A DNA stretch of 64,000 nt from Planctomycetaceae bacterium (GTDB lineage: Bacteria; Planctomycetota; Planctomycetia; Gemmatales; Gemmataceae), in NCBI GenBank assembly GCA_013823135.1, contig PNLP01000001.1:1-64000 (forward strand). Direction: 5' to 3'. Position 1 is the first letter of the stretch; every line of letters starts with the position of its first letter. The notes below the pieces were generated by a model. That model ran no database searches and was not told where the DNA came from. It saw only the letters and a program-made list of their open reading frames with translations. The position numbers were made by a program, and so were the translations under genes. Positions 17,377 through 25,686 of this stretch are shown in pieces.

Positions 17377-18231
17377 ATGCCACGTCTCCAGGAATTGATT
17401 GCCAGGCCCGCCAGCGCCGTCAGCGAAGCCGACTTTGACCCGTGGATTAAGGGGCTCGTCGGCTTCTTGCTCAACGGCGTGGATTTCGTGGTGAACGGCA
17501 TCTCCTACCGGCTCGCGGAACTCGAAGCCTACTACCACGGGCCGGGCCACTTCGACCTGTTTGCACACTGCGACCCCGTGCAACTGGAGAGCGGCCGCTG
17601 GTACTTTCACCGCACACGCGGCGGATATCGCGGTGGCTCCTTCAAGGGGTTGGACCTCGCGTTCGGCGATGGCGTCGCTCACTTCGGCATTCTGATTCGT
17701 TCCATTGTTGGGCCTGACGGCACGGTGCTCGATGGGCCGTGCGTGATGGTCGATCACCTCCTGGAACGCACCAAAACGAAAGATGTGGCAACGCTCGATG
17801 CGCTGATCGCCGCTCGGAAAGTGTGGGACACCACCTCGCCGCTGTTCGTTCGAGAAAGCGCCGAGCCACGAGCCGCCACCGTGTACCGATCCTCTCGCGT
17901 GGGACTGTCGCTGAAGAAGGCGAAGGGGAAGCCGGACGCACCGAGGTTCGTGGGGCGACCCTACCGTTTCCTGACGGAACCGCGTGCGATCACCAAGGGG
18001 AAACCGCACCTTGTGCTCGCACTCCATCGGCAGGGCGACCCCCTTGACGCGATCACGCAGCTCACGGGTTGCCCGAGGAAGACGGTTGAGCGATACGTGA
18101 AGGACTTCGAGGACGGGAAGGGAATCGCGACCTTCGACGGCTACATCGGCAAGGATCTGACCACGGGCGAACTGTGCCGACTGCTCGGCACCTGCGCTGC
18201 GAACGATCCGCAAGTTGGTAGCCACCGTTAG
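17377..18231 (+). CDS. Conserved protein with 3-methyladenine-DNA-glycosylase (MPG)-like features
   Basis: The 284-residue cytoplasmic protein contains LAELEAYYHGPGHFD, WYFHRTRGGYRGGSFKGLDL, FGILIRSI and LDGPCVMVDHLLE. The order of EAY, a wYfHR region, a glycine-rich segment and a GxLIRai strand recalls the MPG (AAG) fold, where an E/QxEAY motif supplies the catalytic Glu. This is a by-eye resemblance, not a proven match. The C-terminal part (about 200-284) looks helical and basic, with TGCPRKTVERYVKDFEDGKG like a helix-turn-helix. No good Shine-Dalgarno is seen. It follows the PEP-CTERM gene by 64 bases. Confidence 0.55.
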   Translation: MPRLQELIARPASAVSEADFDPWIKGLVGFLLNGVDFVVNGISYRLAELEAYYHGPGHFDLFAHCDPVQLESGRWYFHRTRGGYRGGSFKGLDLAFGDGVAHFGILIRSIVGPDGTVLDGPCVMVDHLLERTKTKDVATLDALIAARKVWDTTSPLFVRESAEPRAATVYRSSRVGLSLKKAKGKPDAPRFVGRPYRFLTEPRAITKGKPHLVLALHRQGDPLDAITQLTGCPRKTVERYVKDFEDGKGIATFDGYIGKDLTTGELCRLLGTCAANDPQVGSHR

Positions 18232-18391
18232 AGCGGTCAGGATTGAACCATTGCGTCTGGCAATGGGTGGAGGTGGTCCTGAGACCAGCGATCAAGGAGA
18301 TAGAGTCCCTGCCGAAGACCGCAGTGATACGGGCTTCGGCAGGTCCACGGGGTTGACATTGATCAATGGCACGCACCACGGCTCTCGACAG

Positions 18392-18467
18392 CGACCCTGG
18401 CACGTTGACAAGGGGTTTCTTCACATACAAACCCGACCCCTCGTGCCGAGTTCCGCGACATTCGATT
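18392..18467. repeat. 76-bp dispersed direct repeat, copy 1
   Basis: It shares about 75-80 percent identity, without gaps, with 19222-19297: both start CGACCCTGGCACGT, contain TTTCTTCACA between complementary GGGTTT and AAACCC, and end GCCGAGTTCCGCGA. The preserved GGGTTT/AAACCC stem suggests a hairpin. This copy lies just downstream of the gene at 18499-19023. Confidence 0.7.
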
Positions 18468-18498
18468 CAACCCGTTGCTGGCCGCGGGCGGAGCGTGT

Positions 18499-19023
18499 TC
18501 ACGGCTTCGGCTTCGGATGGGCAGGGAGCGTGAATTCGGACTTGTCGGGGTGCTCGCCCTTCTCACCGATGATGATGCGGATCGTGGAGGCCTTCTCCCC
18601 GTCGATCATCAACTTGAAGTTCAAATGCTTCGCCTTGTCGGTGACCTTGAACTCGGCCTCGTCGATCGCCCCATAGGTCTTGAACTGGAAGTCAAAACCC
18701 TTCCCGTTGGAATGTGGGGTGATCTTGTCGGAAGTCTTGCCGTTGCCCTTCTCCACCTTCTTCCCCTCGACCGTCACCTTCTCGTCGCACACCACCGACC
18801 CGGTAAACACCATGATCTTGTCCTTCTTCCCGATGCTGTTTTCCGTGCTGGAACGGAGGTGCCAGACGCCATCCGCATACCAGATGCGGATCGCACCAAC
18901 GCCGCCGCCCGGGTCGCCGGCCATCGGCACACCAATCGGGTTCGGCGGATCGGCGGCGAGCAACTGGAGCGGTACGAGCAACAGGGCGAACCCGACTGCG
19001 AGGCAGACTGAGCGAACGGTCAT
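18499..19023 (-). CDS. Hypothetical secreted protein
   Basis: The start is placed at ATG 19023 (GGGAGC upstream), giving 174 residues with a clear signal peptide (MTVRSVCLAVGFALLLVPL ... LLAADPP). The mature part has WYADGVWHLRSSTE and then a lysine-rich beta-type sequence, ending in a proline/lysine tail (HPKPKP). I recognise no family. The protein should be exported. It is flanked on both sides by copies of a 76-bp repeat, and no partner gene sits next to it. Confidence 0.65.
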   Translation of the reverse strand: MTVRSVCLAVGFALLLVPLQLLAADPPNPIGVPMAGDPGGGVGAIRIWYADGVWHLRSSTENSIGKKDKIMVFTGSVVCDEKVTVEGKKVEKGNGKTSDKITPHSNGKGFDFQFKTYGAIDEAEFKVTDKAKHLNFKLMIDGEKASTIRIIIGEKGEHPDKSEFTLPAHPKPKP

Positions 19024-19557
19024 ATCTGTGCTCCCGTCGCACAGCAGGGACACGGAGCCCACTGCCGCGGCAACAATCAACAAAATGGAATCCCGGAGAT
19101 ACACACCGGGAACCGTTCAACGCCGAGTGAATCCGTGCATCCGTGAAATGTGGCGATCAGCGTTGGCGCGTCACGGCTCAGCCCGTGGAAATATCCGGGC
19201 GATAACCGCGGCGTTCCAGAACGACCCTGGCACGTCAAGCAGGGTTTTCTTCACACTCAAACCCTACGGCTTGCGCCGAGTTCCGCGAGATTAAATTTAT
19301 TGTGGGCTCAAAGACGTGATGAGTCCTTGGGAAGAACGCAGCCGGTACAGCGGCTCAGGAGTGGTCAACTTCCACCACCGAAAGGGAGACAGCTTTGCGA
19401 GTCAAAGATTGAATCCGGAATGGGCTGCGAACTTCGCGGCACCGGTGCAAGCGAAATCTCTGAGCTTCCACCAATCCGCGCCGAATCAGGAAATGCGTTC
19501 GCGTGAGCAGGCACCAAATCGGCTAGAATGATCTCTACGCCCATTTGGAGGAACGCC
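19024..19557. other. Non-coding spacer with one repeat copy
   Basis: Apart from the 76-bp repeat at 19222-19297 I see no gene here. Open frames in it are short, and none has a Shine-Dalgarno or family resemblance. The right end provides the GGAGG ribosome-binding site for the gene at 19558. Confidence 0.5.
19222..19297. repeat. 76-bp dispersed direct repeat, copy 2
   Basis: It is the partner of 18392-18467 in the same orientation, 830 bp apart. The stem GGGTTT...AAACCC is kept although neighbouring bases differ. A weak relative of its right end (TTTTGCCGAGCAACGCGAGA) occurs at about 58800-58820. Confidence 0.7.
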
Positions 19558-20022
19558 ATGACTCGTTTCGCCTTTGTGCTAGCGGCGTGGTTCCCGTGTG
19601 CTGCTCTTTTTGCGATGGACCCGGTCCAAGTACCCCGCGTGTCCACGACCGAACTGGAAGGTGTATGGCAAGAGTCGGCCCTGCCGAAGGAAACGCCTGG
19701 GCTGCGATATCGGATCACGTTCGTCGATGACAACGTGACCATTGAAGTGAACGGACTGATCACGCGGGGAACTTACTGGATCGACTATCAAGCGGAGCGT
19801 GCGACTCTTCACATCAAGCTCGACATTCCGGGTGGCACCCGACACACGCTTTGCGGCATCTATCGGGTCGAGAAAGGCCAACTCACCATTCAGATCGGGC
19901 CGGAGCGGCTCACCAACCTCCGGTTCACGCTCGCAAACACCCGGTTCACGATTGAAACTAACGTAATCGGTGTTCTTGATCAGTCGCCGATCACCATCAC
20001 GTTGGCGAAGGTAACGAGGTGA
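19558..20022 (+). CDS. Small exported protein, TIGR03067-like
   Basis: The 154-residue product has a signal peptide (MTRFAFVLAAWFPCAALFA) and an ELEGVWQESALP phrase. This resembles the start of planctomycete TIGR03067/lipocalin-like domains, in which L-x-G-x-W opens a small beta-barrel. The rest alternates beta strands (GTYWIDYQ, ATLHIKLDIPGG, LCGIYRVEKGQLTIQIG), in keeping with a barrel. GGAGG seven bases before the ATG supports the start. The ligand and role are unknown. Confidence 0.7.
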   Translation: MTRFAFVLAAWFPCAALFAMDPVQVPRVSTTELEGVWQESALPKETPGLRYRITFVDDNVTIEVNGLITRGTYWIDYQAERATLHIKLDIPGGTRHTLCGIYRVEKGQLTIQIGPERLTNLRFTLANTRFTIETNVIGVLDQSPITITLAKVTR

Positions 20023-20151
20023 GTGCTGGGCAGCAGAACCGCAGAGCGGCGGATGTTGGGCGGCGTTGGCAGGCCACCCCTTGATGGTGTGGTGACTCGG
20101 GTGGGCCCGGATTCGGTACAGGATTCAGCCGGGCTTCGGACATGAACACGC

Positions 20152-20181
20152 CTCAGTTGGTGGGTCACCCCGCCAACTGAG
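20152..20181. terminator. Hairpin downstream of the TIGR03067-like gene
   Basis: A perfect 9-bp stem, CTCAGTTGG with CCAACTGAG, surrounds a 12-base loop, 130 bases after the stop at 20022. No U run follows, so termination is only a possibility. Confidence 0.3.
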
Positions 20182-20429
20182 AGGAGGCAATTCACCCACC
20201 CATTTCAGCCTTTTACACGGACAGACTTTCCGGAAAGGAGACACTGTGCCCGATAGGGAATGTTGTCCGCGTTCGTTTCAAGAATTGGTGGGGGAATTGG
20301 GGACATGCGATATCGGTAATTGCGACACATAGTCCTCATGTCGCGCGACTGTTCCGTGTTTCTCCGAGGTCGGGTTGTTGATGGGTGGGCGTCCCGATTG
20401 CCTGACGCAGTAACCATGGGTGGTCGAAC

Positions 20430-20643
20430 CCCGTTTCTGTCTCGCATGATTCGGATGTGGACTCGGAGATGAACTGCGACTGGCGACCCCAGCAAGATTC
20501 CCCAAGCGATTGCTGAGGAGTGACTTGCAGAGGTTTCTGCGGAGCCAAAAATTGTTCTAATGAACTTTCTTCCGGACGAATGGAGCGGTTCCAGCACGGT
20601 TCCAGGGAAGGGTGTGCATCTCGCCTGGAACCGTTTTCCATCA
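20430..20643 (-). repeat. Dispersed GGTTCCA element, copy 1
   Basis: Read on the minus strand it contains GAAAACGGTTCC, tandem TGGAACCG units, GGAAGAAAGTTCATTAGAAC and, further on, CGCAGTTCATCTCCGAGT and AATCATGCGAGACAGAAA. The same blocks in the same order appear on the plus strand at 52870-53095. It begins 44 bases downstream of the pgi stop. Confidence 0.8.
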
Positions 20644-20686
20644 CCCGGTGCGTGACAGTGCCCAATCGTTGGGCGGGGCTCGGTCG

Positions 20687-22192
20687 TTACGCTCCCTTGG
20701 CGGCGTCGCGAACTTCGCCCTTTGGCAGGTTCGGGATCGCCTTCAGGTGCTTCGTCATGTTGGACTTGTAGGCTTCCACCCCGGGCTTGCCGTAGGGGTT
20801 GATCCCCATCAAGCGGCCCTCGACGACCGTTGCCAGCATGAGCATTTGAAGCAACTGGCCAATCGTGTGTTCGGTCAAAGCTGGCAGCAGGATGTCGGCG
20901 GTTGGGCGAGCGACTTCGGCGTAGGCTTCCGTCATTCCCTTGTGGGCCGCGTCCATCAGGTCGGGCAGACCCTTCCGGCTGAACTGGTTCAGGTCGTCCT
21001 CGTTTCGGTCGGCCATCCCGATCATCACCGCCGGGTGCGCGACCGTTCGCACGAGGAGGTTGTTGATCATCTTGTCGCGGTGGCCGTCCTGGTGCTGTTG
21101 GCCGCGGCTGTGCAAGTCGCGGGTGTTCACCACGGTGTAGGGGGTCGGGCCGCGGTTCGTTTTGCCGAGCGACTCGCTGAGGAGTTGGTCGTACCACCAG
21201 CCGACGGCTTCGAGTTTGCGTGACCACACGGCGGTGACGCGGGTCGGCTTCTTCAGTTCCTCGGCCATCAGGTAGTTCACTGAGGCGTACTGAAGCACGG
21301 GGTTGCGGTCGAACGGCTCCTCAAGGAAGCGGCGTGTCATCGTGGCGGCTCCGAGGAGCATCGCCCGGATGTCGAGCCCCATCGTTGCGGCAGGGAGCAA
21401 GCCGATGGGTGTGAACACGCTGTACCGCCCGCCGACCTCGTCGGGGATGCTCAGAATGTCCTCGTCGGCGTATCCTTCGGCCTTGCACAGATCGCGTAGC
21501 TTGCTCTTGGCTCCGGTGATCGGGACGATCACACGCTTGAGCATGGGCGACTTCTGGCCGTAAAACTTCGCGGCTTCCATCTTCACGGCGCGGTACGACG
21601 TTGCCGTTTCGAGCGTCTCGCCCGACCGGCTGGCGACGATGATTCCCCAGCGTTCGTCGGTCAGATCGGGGTCAACGCAGGTGTTTTCGAGCAACTCGAA
21701 CAGATCCTGGAGCGGATCGTTGTCGACGTTGTTCCCCTCGAAGTACATCCGCGGCTTGCCCATCCGCAACTTGGCGGGCATCTCGTTGTGGTAGGAGTGG
21801 CACAGCGCGTCGAAGAGCGCCTTCGGCCCGAGGTAGCTTCCGCCGGTGCCCAAAACGACGATGCGGTCCACGTCCTCGCGCAGCCGGTTCGAGATGCGGA
21901 TGACCTTGCCGACTTCGCTGGCGTCCTGTTTTCGCTTGAATTGATCGAGAAGCTTTTGTGGCAGATCGATGAAGCCCGATTGCAGGGGGCGGAGCTTAGC
22001 GGGCGGATTGAGCAACTCACGCTCGGCCCCGACAACCCCGCGGACGTCCATGGCCGTTTTTTTGATCGCGTCGAGTCGATCCAGCGAAATGAAGTGCTGG
22101 GACTGCAACTCGGTGAGCGGGGTCCACGCCTCGGAAGGCTGGGCCAGAACCCGCTGGTAGTTGTACTCGATGTTCTCGTCGGGCAGTTGCAT
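20687..22192 (-). CDS. pgi: Glucose-6-phosphate isomerase
   Basis: The 501-residue protein has two SIS-type sugar-isomerase halves. LGTGGSYLGPKAL and VASRSGETLETATSYRA bind the phosphate, GGRYSVFTPIGLLPAA is the PGI signature, and the C-terminal part has the conserved INPYGKPGVEAYK. It interconverts glucose-6-phosphate and fructose-6-phosphate in the cytoplasm. It is divergent from apgM, another glycolytic gene. The AAGGA that probably acts as Shine-Dalgarno lies inside the arm of a dispersed palindrome ending just before the start codon. Confidence 0.95.
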   Translation of the reverse strand: MQLPDENIEYNYQRVLAQPSEAWTPLTELQSQHFISLDRLDAIKKTAMDVRGVVGAERELLNPPAKLRPLQSGFIDLPQKLLDQFKRKQDASEVGKVIRISNRLREDVDRIVVLGTGGSYLGPKALFDALCHSYHNEMPAKLRMGKPRMYFEGNNVDNDPLQDLFELLENTCVDPDLTDERWGIIVASRSGETLETATSYRAVKMEAAKFYGQKSPMLKRVIVPITGAKSKLRDLCKAEGYADEDILSIPDEVGGRYSVFTPIGLLPAATMGLDIRAMLLGAATMTRRFLEEPFDRNPVLQYASVNYLMAEELKKPTRVTAVWSRKLEAVGWWYDQLLSESLGKTNRGPTPYTVVNTRDLHSRGQQHQDGHRDKMINNLLVRTVAHPAVMIGMADRNEDDLNQFSRKGLPDLMDAAHKGMTEAYAEVARPTADILLPALTEHTIGQLLQMLMLATVVEGRLMGINPYGKPGVEAYKSNMTKHLKAIPNLPKGEVRDAAKGA

Positions 22193-22196
22193 CGTT

Positions 22197-22320
22197 CGTC
22201 CTTAGTCCATGGTCCTCTGTCCATGGTCCGTGGTCCGAGCCCGTGGCGTCGCGTCTCCGGCATTGGGTGGGAACCCGGCCTGGCGACAGGCAACCGGTGA
22301 AGGACCACGGACTAAGGACG
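22197..22320. repeat. Dispersed inverted repeat (TTAGTCC/GGTCC type) between pgi and apgM
   Basis: The arm CGTCCTTAGTCCATGGTCCT (22197-22216) pairs with 22301-22320 at 19 of 20 positions, and further GTCC/GGAC units extend both arms. The element takes up most of the 178-bp divergent spacer, so the promoters of both genes must lie in or beside it. Confidence 0.85.
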
Positions 22321-22370
22321 AGGGACTAACGCTACTGTACGTCATTTCCGGCAAGACGTAAACTATCAGA

Positions 22371-23576
22371 ATGAACATCCACAACCTTGTCCGCGAATTA
22401 CGTGAACCAAGCAAGTCCAAAATCGTCCTGCTCGTGGCGGACGGTCTGGGCGGTTTACCCCTGGAAACAGGGGGAAAAACCGAACTGGAGACCGCCTCGA
22501 CCCCCAACCTGGATGCCGCCGCACGCGACGGTATAACCGGACTTTCCATCCCCGTTCTGCCAGGGATTACGCCCGGAAGCGGACCGGGGCACCTGGGCCT
22601 TTTCGGCTACGATCCCCTGGAATATCGCATCGGCCGCGGGATTCTCGAAGCCCTGGGAATTAATTTCGCCGTTGGAGCGTCAGACGTCGCTATTCGCGGA
22701 AACTTCTGCACATTAGGCACAGACGGAAAAATCAGCGATCGCCGTGCGGGTCGTCCGACCAATGAAAAGAACAAGGCGGCGGTCGAGCGACTGCGGACGA
22801 TCAAGATCCCCGGTGTCGAGCTCTTCGTCGAGCCTGTGAAAGAGCACCGTTTTGTGCTCGTGATCCGCGGCGAAGGTCTCGGCGACGCCGTGAACGACAC
22901 CGACCCGCAGGCTGTTGGCGTTCCCCCCCTCAAGGCCGAAGGGAAGGACGCGGCCGGCGCGAAGACCGCCGAGGTCGTGAACAAGTTCATTGCAGAAGCA
23001 ACGAAAGTTCTCGCACCGGAATCGCCAGTGAACGGTGCCACCCTGCGAGGGTTCGCGACCTACCCGAAGATCGCCAAGTTCGAGGAAGTGTACGGCCTGA
23101 AAGCCGCCGCCATCGCGGTTTACCCCATGTACAAGGGGCTGGCACGGCTCGTCGGAATGGACATTCTCGACCCCGGCACGACGCTTCATGGCCAGGTGGA
23201 CATGATGACGAAGGTGTGGAAGGACTACGACTTCTTCTTCATGCACTACAAGTACACCGACAGCACGGGCGAAGATGGCAACTTCCCCGCGAAGGTGGAC
23301 ATGATCGAGAAGCTGGACGCGGTGATTCCGCAGATCCGCGCCCTGAACCCCGACGTCTTTATCGTGACCGGCGACCACAGCACGCCGAGCAAGATGAAGT
23401 CGCACTCCTGGCACCCGGTGCCGACGCTACTGGTGTCGGACGTCTGCCGGCAGGACGAGGTGACCCACTTCAACGAACGCAGCTGCCTCCGGGGCGGTCT
23501 GGGCCAGTTCCAGGCAATGCACCTGATGCTGCTGGCGATGGCGAACGCCGGTCGACTGGGCAAATACGGCGCGTGA
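22371..23576 (+). CDS. apgM: Cofactor-independent phosphoglycerate mutase, archaeal-type (ApgM)
   Basis: The 401-residue protein belongs to the alkaline-phosphatase superfamily. The metal-binding VLLVADGLGG (Asp24) and the nucleophile region ITPGSGPGHLGLFGYDP (Ser70) are near the N-terminus, GRPTNE lies in the inserted domain, and VTGDHSTPSKMKSHSW supplies the C-terminal metal ligands. It converts 3- to 2-phosphoglycerate without 2,3-bisphosphoglycerate. Its length fits the archaeal/ApgM form rather than the 510-residue GpmI form. The Shine-Dalgarno is poor. Confidence 0.93.
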   Translation: MNIHNLVRELREPSKSKIVLLVADGLGGLPLETGGKTELETASTPNLDAAARDGITGLSIPVLPGITPGSGPGHLGLFGYDPLEYRIGRGILEALGINFAVGASDVAIRGNFCTLGTDGKISDRRAGRPTNEKNKAAVERLRTIKIPGVELFVEPVKEHRFVLVIRGEGLGDAVNDTDPQAVGVPPLKAEGKDAAGAKTAEVVNKFIAEATKVLAPESPVNGATLRGFATYPKIAKFEEVYGLKAAAIAVYPMYKGLARLVGMDILDPGTTLHGQVDMMTKVWKDYDFFFMHYKYTDSTGEDGNFPAKVDMIEKLDAVIPQIRALNPDVFIVTGDHSTPSKMKSHSWHPVPTLLVSDVCRQDEVTHFNERSCLRGGLGQFQAMHLMLLAMANAGRLGKYGA

Positions 23577-23601
23577 TCCTGGGATGAATTGAGGAGTTCC
23601 A

Positions 23602-24582
23602 ATGCCGGCGAAGCCTGCGTTTCCTGAACCGGCAGCGACACTCCCCGGTGAGGCGGATATCCTCGCGACGGTCGTCGGCAATTTGGCCGACGACACCGCG
23701 AAACTCGTCTATGCCGACTGGCTTGAAGAGCACGACGACCCTCGCGGCAAGTTGCTTCGCGATTCCGTCACGGCGTTCCGTGCGGGGAAGAAACTCCCGC
23801 CGCTGAAGGTGGCCCCGAAACCGTGGTGCGAACTCGTCGGCATCCCACTGCTCAACAAGATCCAACTGTCCGAGTTAACCGCCCAGGCCGACAAGATTCT
23901 CGCTCTCGCACGACCCGCACTGACTTGCAAATCCACGCGGACAGCCGACGCGAAGATTCCCGTTGGCGCCAGCAAACTGAGTGGCCTCCCCGATCTGCCA
24001 CCCAAGGCCGCCTGGCCTGTGTTCCAGGGCGAACCCCTGCACTTTCTGGCACAGTTCAATCTCGCCGAGCTGTCCAAAAGTCTCGCGTGTCGGGAACTGC
24101 CGAACACGGGGCTGATCTCGATTTTCAGCGTCTACGACGAGGACGAAGGGAACGACGACTTCCCTAAGGGAAGCTGGCGGCTGTTCTACTTTCCGGATAC
24201 GTCGAAGCTCGCTCGCAGCTTGTCCGATCCGGGAAGCACCTTCCGGTCGTGCCGGCTGGAGTTTCAGGAAACGCTGTCGCTGCCGGCGTGGGATTCGCCG
24301 TGGAAGAAAGAACTCGGTTTGGGCCTCGATCAATCCAACTGGGACGTGTATCAAGAGCAAGTCGCTGGGTTCGGAAGTGGACAGCAAATCCTCGGCTATC
24401 CGTCCCCAATCCAGGGCGACATGCTCGGTAAGAAGACAGTGCGGCACCTACTCACACTCGACTCGGACGACAACGCAGGATGGATGTGGGGTGATGGTGG
24501 CTGTCTCTATTTCCTCATTGACGAAGCGGATCTGAAGGCAAAGCGGTTCGACCGCGTTCGCATGGAGATGCAGTGCGGATGA
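23602..24582 (+). CDS. TIGR02996 domain plus DUF1963-like protein
   Basis: The 326-residue protein begins with a TIGR02996 domain (about 18-55: EADILATVVGNLADD ... VYADWLEEHDDPRGKLLR), a short module found almost only in planctomycetes and often fused to other parts. From about residue 95 the sequence follows the DUF1963/YwqG pattern: GASKLSGLPDLPPKAAWP, PLHFLAQFNLAEL, then GDMLG near the middle of the C-terminal half, and DGGCLYFLIDEADLKAKRFD at the end. The function of both domains is unknown. GAGGAG precedes the ATG. It lies 25 bases after apgM and could be co-transcribed. Confidence 0.88.
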   Translation: MPAKPAFPEPAATLPGEADILATVVGNLADDTAKLVYADWLEEHDDPRGKLLRDSVTAFRAGKKLPPLKVAPKPWCELVGIPLLNKIQLSELTAQADKILALARPALTCKSTRTADAKIPVGASKLSGLPDLPPKAAWPVFQGEPLHFLAQFNLAELSKSLACRELPNTGLISIFSVYDEDEGNDDFPKGSWRLFYFPDTSKLARSLSDPGSTFRSCRLEFQETLSLPAWDSPWKKELGLGLDQSNWDVYQEQVAGFGSGQQILGYPSPIQGDMLGKKTVRHLLTLDSDDNAGWMWGDGGCLYFLIDEADLKAKRFDRVRMEMQCG

Positions 24583-24589
24583 TACCGCG

Positions 24590-25678
24590 TTATTCAGGCT
24601 TGGCGTGCTTCTCGAAGAATTCCAACCACGCTAACTGAATGGCATCTCCGATCGACTTCGACTTGCGAAGCTCGTCGGGCGTTCGGCTCCAGTAGAAGCC
24701 GACCCAGCCGCAGGCGTGCTTCTTGGACGCTTCGACGAACTCGCCAAACTCCTGCATCGAACACTTCAGCGGGAATGTTTCCTCGATCACCACTGGTTTG
24801 CCGAGTGCGAAGCCTTCGAGCGTCTTCATGGCTTCTTCGAGCTTTCCCTTTTCCGGGTACAGGTGAACGCAGACGAAATCCAGATCGTCGATGATCTTCT
24901 CGGGCACGAACCCCGAGGTGATTCCCTTGCGATCCAGGCTCCAATCAACGAGGCCAACCGTGATGAGGTGTCGCTTGTCTTGCTTGCGAATCGCTGCTGT
25001 CAGGTGGCGAATCCACTTCGCAGCTATCTCGGGTCGCGGGCGTTCCAGCGGGTCCAGTGTGATGAATTGAACGAAGTGCTTGCCGCCGAAAGCGCCGCCG
25101 AGCCACTCGCCTTCCTTTCGCTTACCGCCCGACACGACTGGCTCATTCATCAGGTCGTAACAGAACACGGCGGGGCTTTTGGCACACACGCCCGCGACCG
25201 CTTCCCAGAAACGTGCCTGCACATCCCAGCGTTCCTTCTCGCCGAGTTTGTCGTACCACGCGGGCACGTCGGCCTTGTGGTAACAACCCAGTCCTGTGAG
25301 GTCGAGGTAGAGCCCTTCGGATTCCGCCAGTGCCAGGAGTTTCTTGAGTTGTGTGAGGGACTTCTCATTGGGTTGGTCAGCGGTGGTCATGAAACGGCCA
25401 AGTTGCAGGTGAACCCTGACCACGTTCGCGCCGAGTTTCTTCATCGAGCGGAAATCTATCTCCACCTTCGGCCACTCGTCCGCCCAGTAGTCCTCGATCA
25501 AACGGCCCTTTTCGTCGTGATCGTAGTTGAAGCCCCACGGGGTGAACTTCTTTCCCGAGCCGTGTAGCACAAAGCCTTTCTTGTCCTTCGAGATCACCAC
25601 TTCTGGCATCTCTGCTGCCCGCAGCGAAGACGTGGCGAGCAGGCCACTAAGACAGGCGGCGACGAGGATCTTGGACAT
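24590..25678 (-). CDS. Exported GH5-family (cellulase/mannanase-like) glycoside hydrolase
   Basis: The start at ATG 25678 gives 362 residues with a signal peptide (MSKILVAACLSGLLATSSLRA). It has the GH5 layout: WGFNYDHDE and GANVVRVHLQLGRF early, the acid/base Glu in CYDLMNEPVV, a histidine/tyrosine segment VCVHLYPEKG, and the nucleophile Glu in PVVIEETFP. GH5 enzymes cut beta-1,4-glucans, mannans or similar glycans; the substrate cannot be told from sequence. The gene lies 8 bases downstream of the CoaB-like gene on the same strand. Confidence 0.85.
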   Translation of the reverse strand: MSKILVAACLSGLLATSSLRAAEMPEVVISKDKKGFVLHGSGKKFTPWGFNYDHDEKGRLIEDYWADEWPKVEIDFRSMKKLGANVVRVHLQLGRFMTTADQPNEKSLTQLKKLLALAESEGLYLDLTGLGCYHKADVPAWYDKLGEKERWDVQARFWEAVAGVCAKSPAVFCYDLMNEPVVSGGKRKEGEWLGGAFGGKHFVQFITLDPLERPRPEIAAKWIRHLTAAIRKQDKRHLITVGLVDWSLDRKGITSGFVPEKIIDDLDFVCVHLYPEKGKLEEAMKTLEGFALGKPVVIEETFPLKCSMQEFGEFVEASKKHACGWVGFYWSRTPDELRKSKSIGDAIQLAWLEFFEKHAKPE

Positions 25679-25686
25679 GATGAACC

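Larger units (their letters stand above)
20023..20686. other. Non-coding spacer with hairpin and dispersed repeat
   Basis: The 664 bases between the convergent gene ends hold a hairpin (20152-20181) and copy 1 of the GGTTCCA element (20430-20643). A long minus-strand frame crosses it but is the antisense shadow of pgi running on; it shows no family resemblance. Confidence 0.55.

Noticed and set aside
20205..21227. Long minus-strand open frame overlapping the 3' part of pgi
   Set aside because: It is read in another frame of the pgi strand and is Arg/Pro-rich, with no family resemblance; pgi itself is certain.
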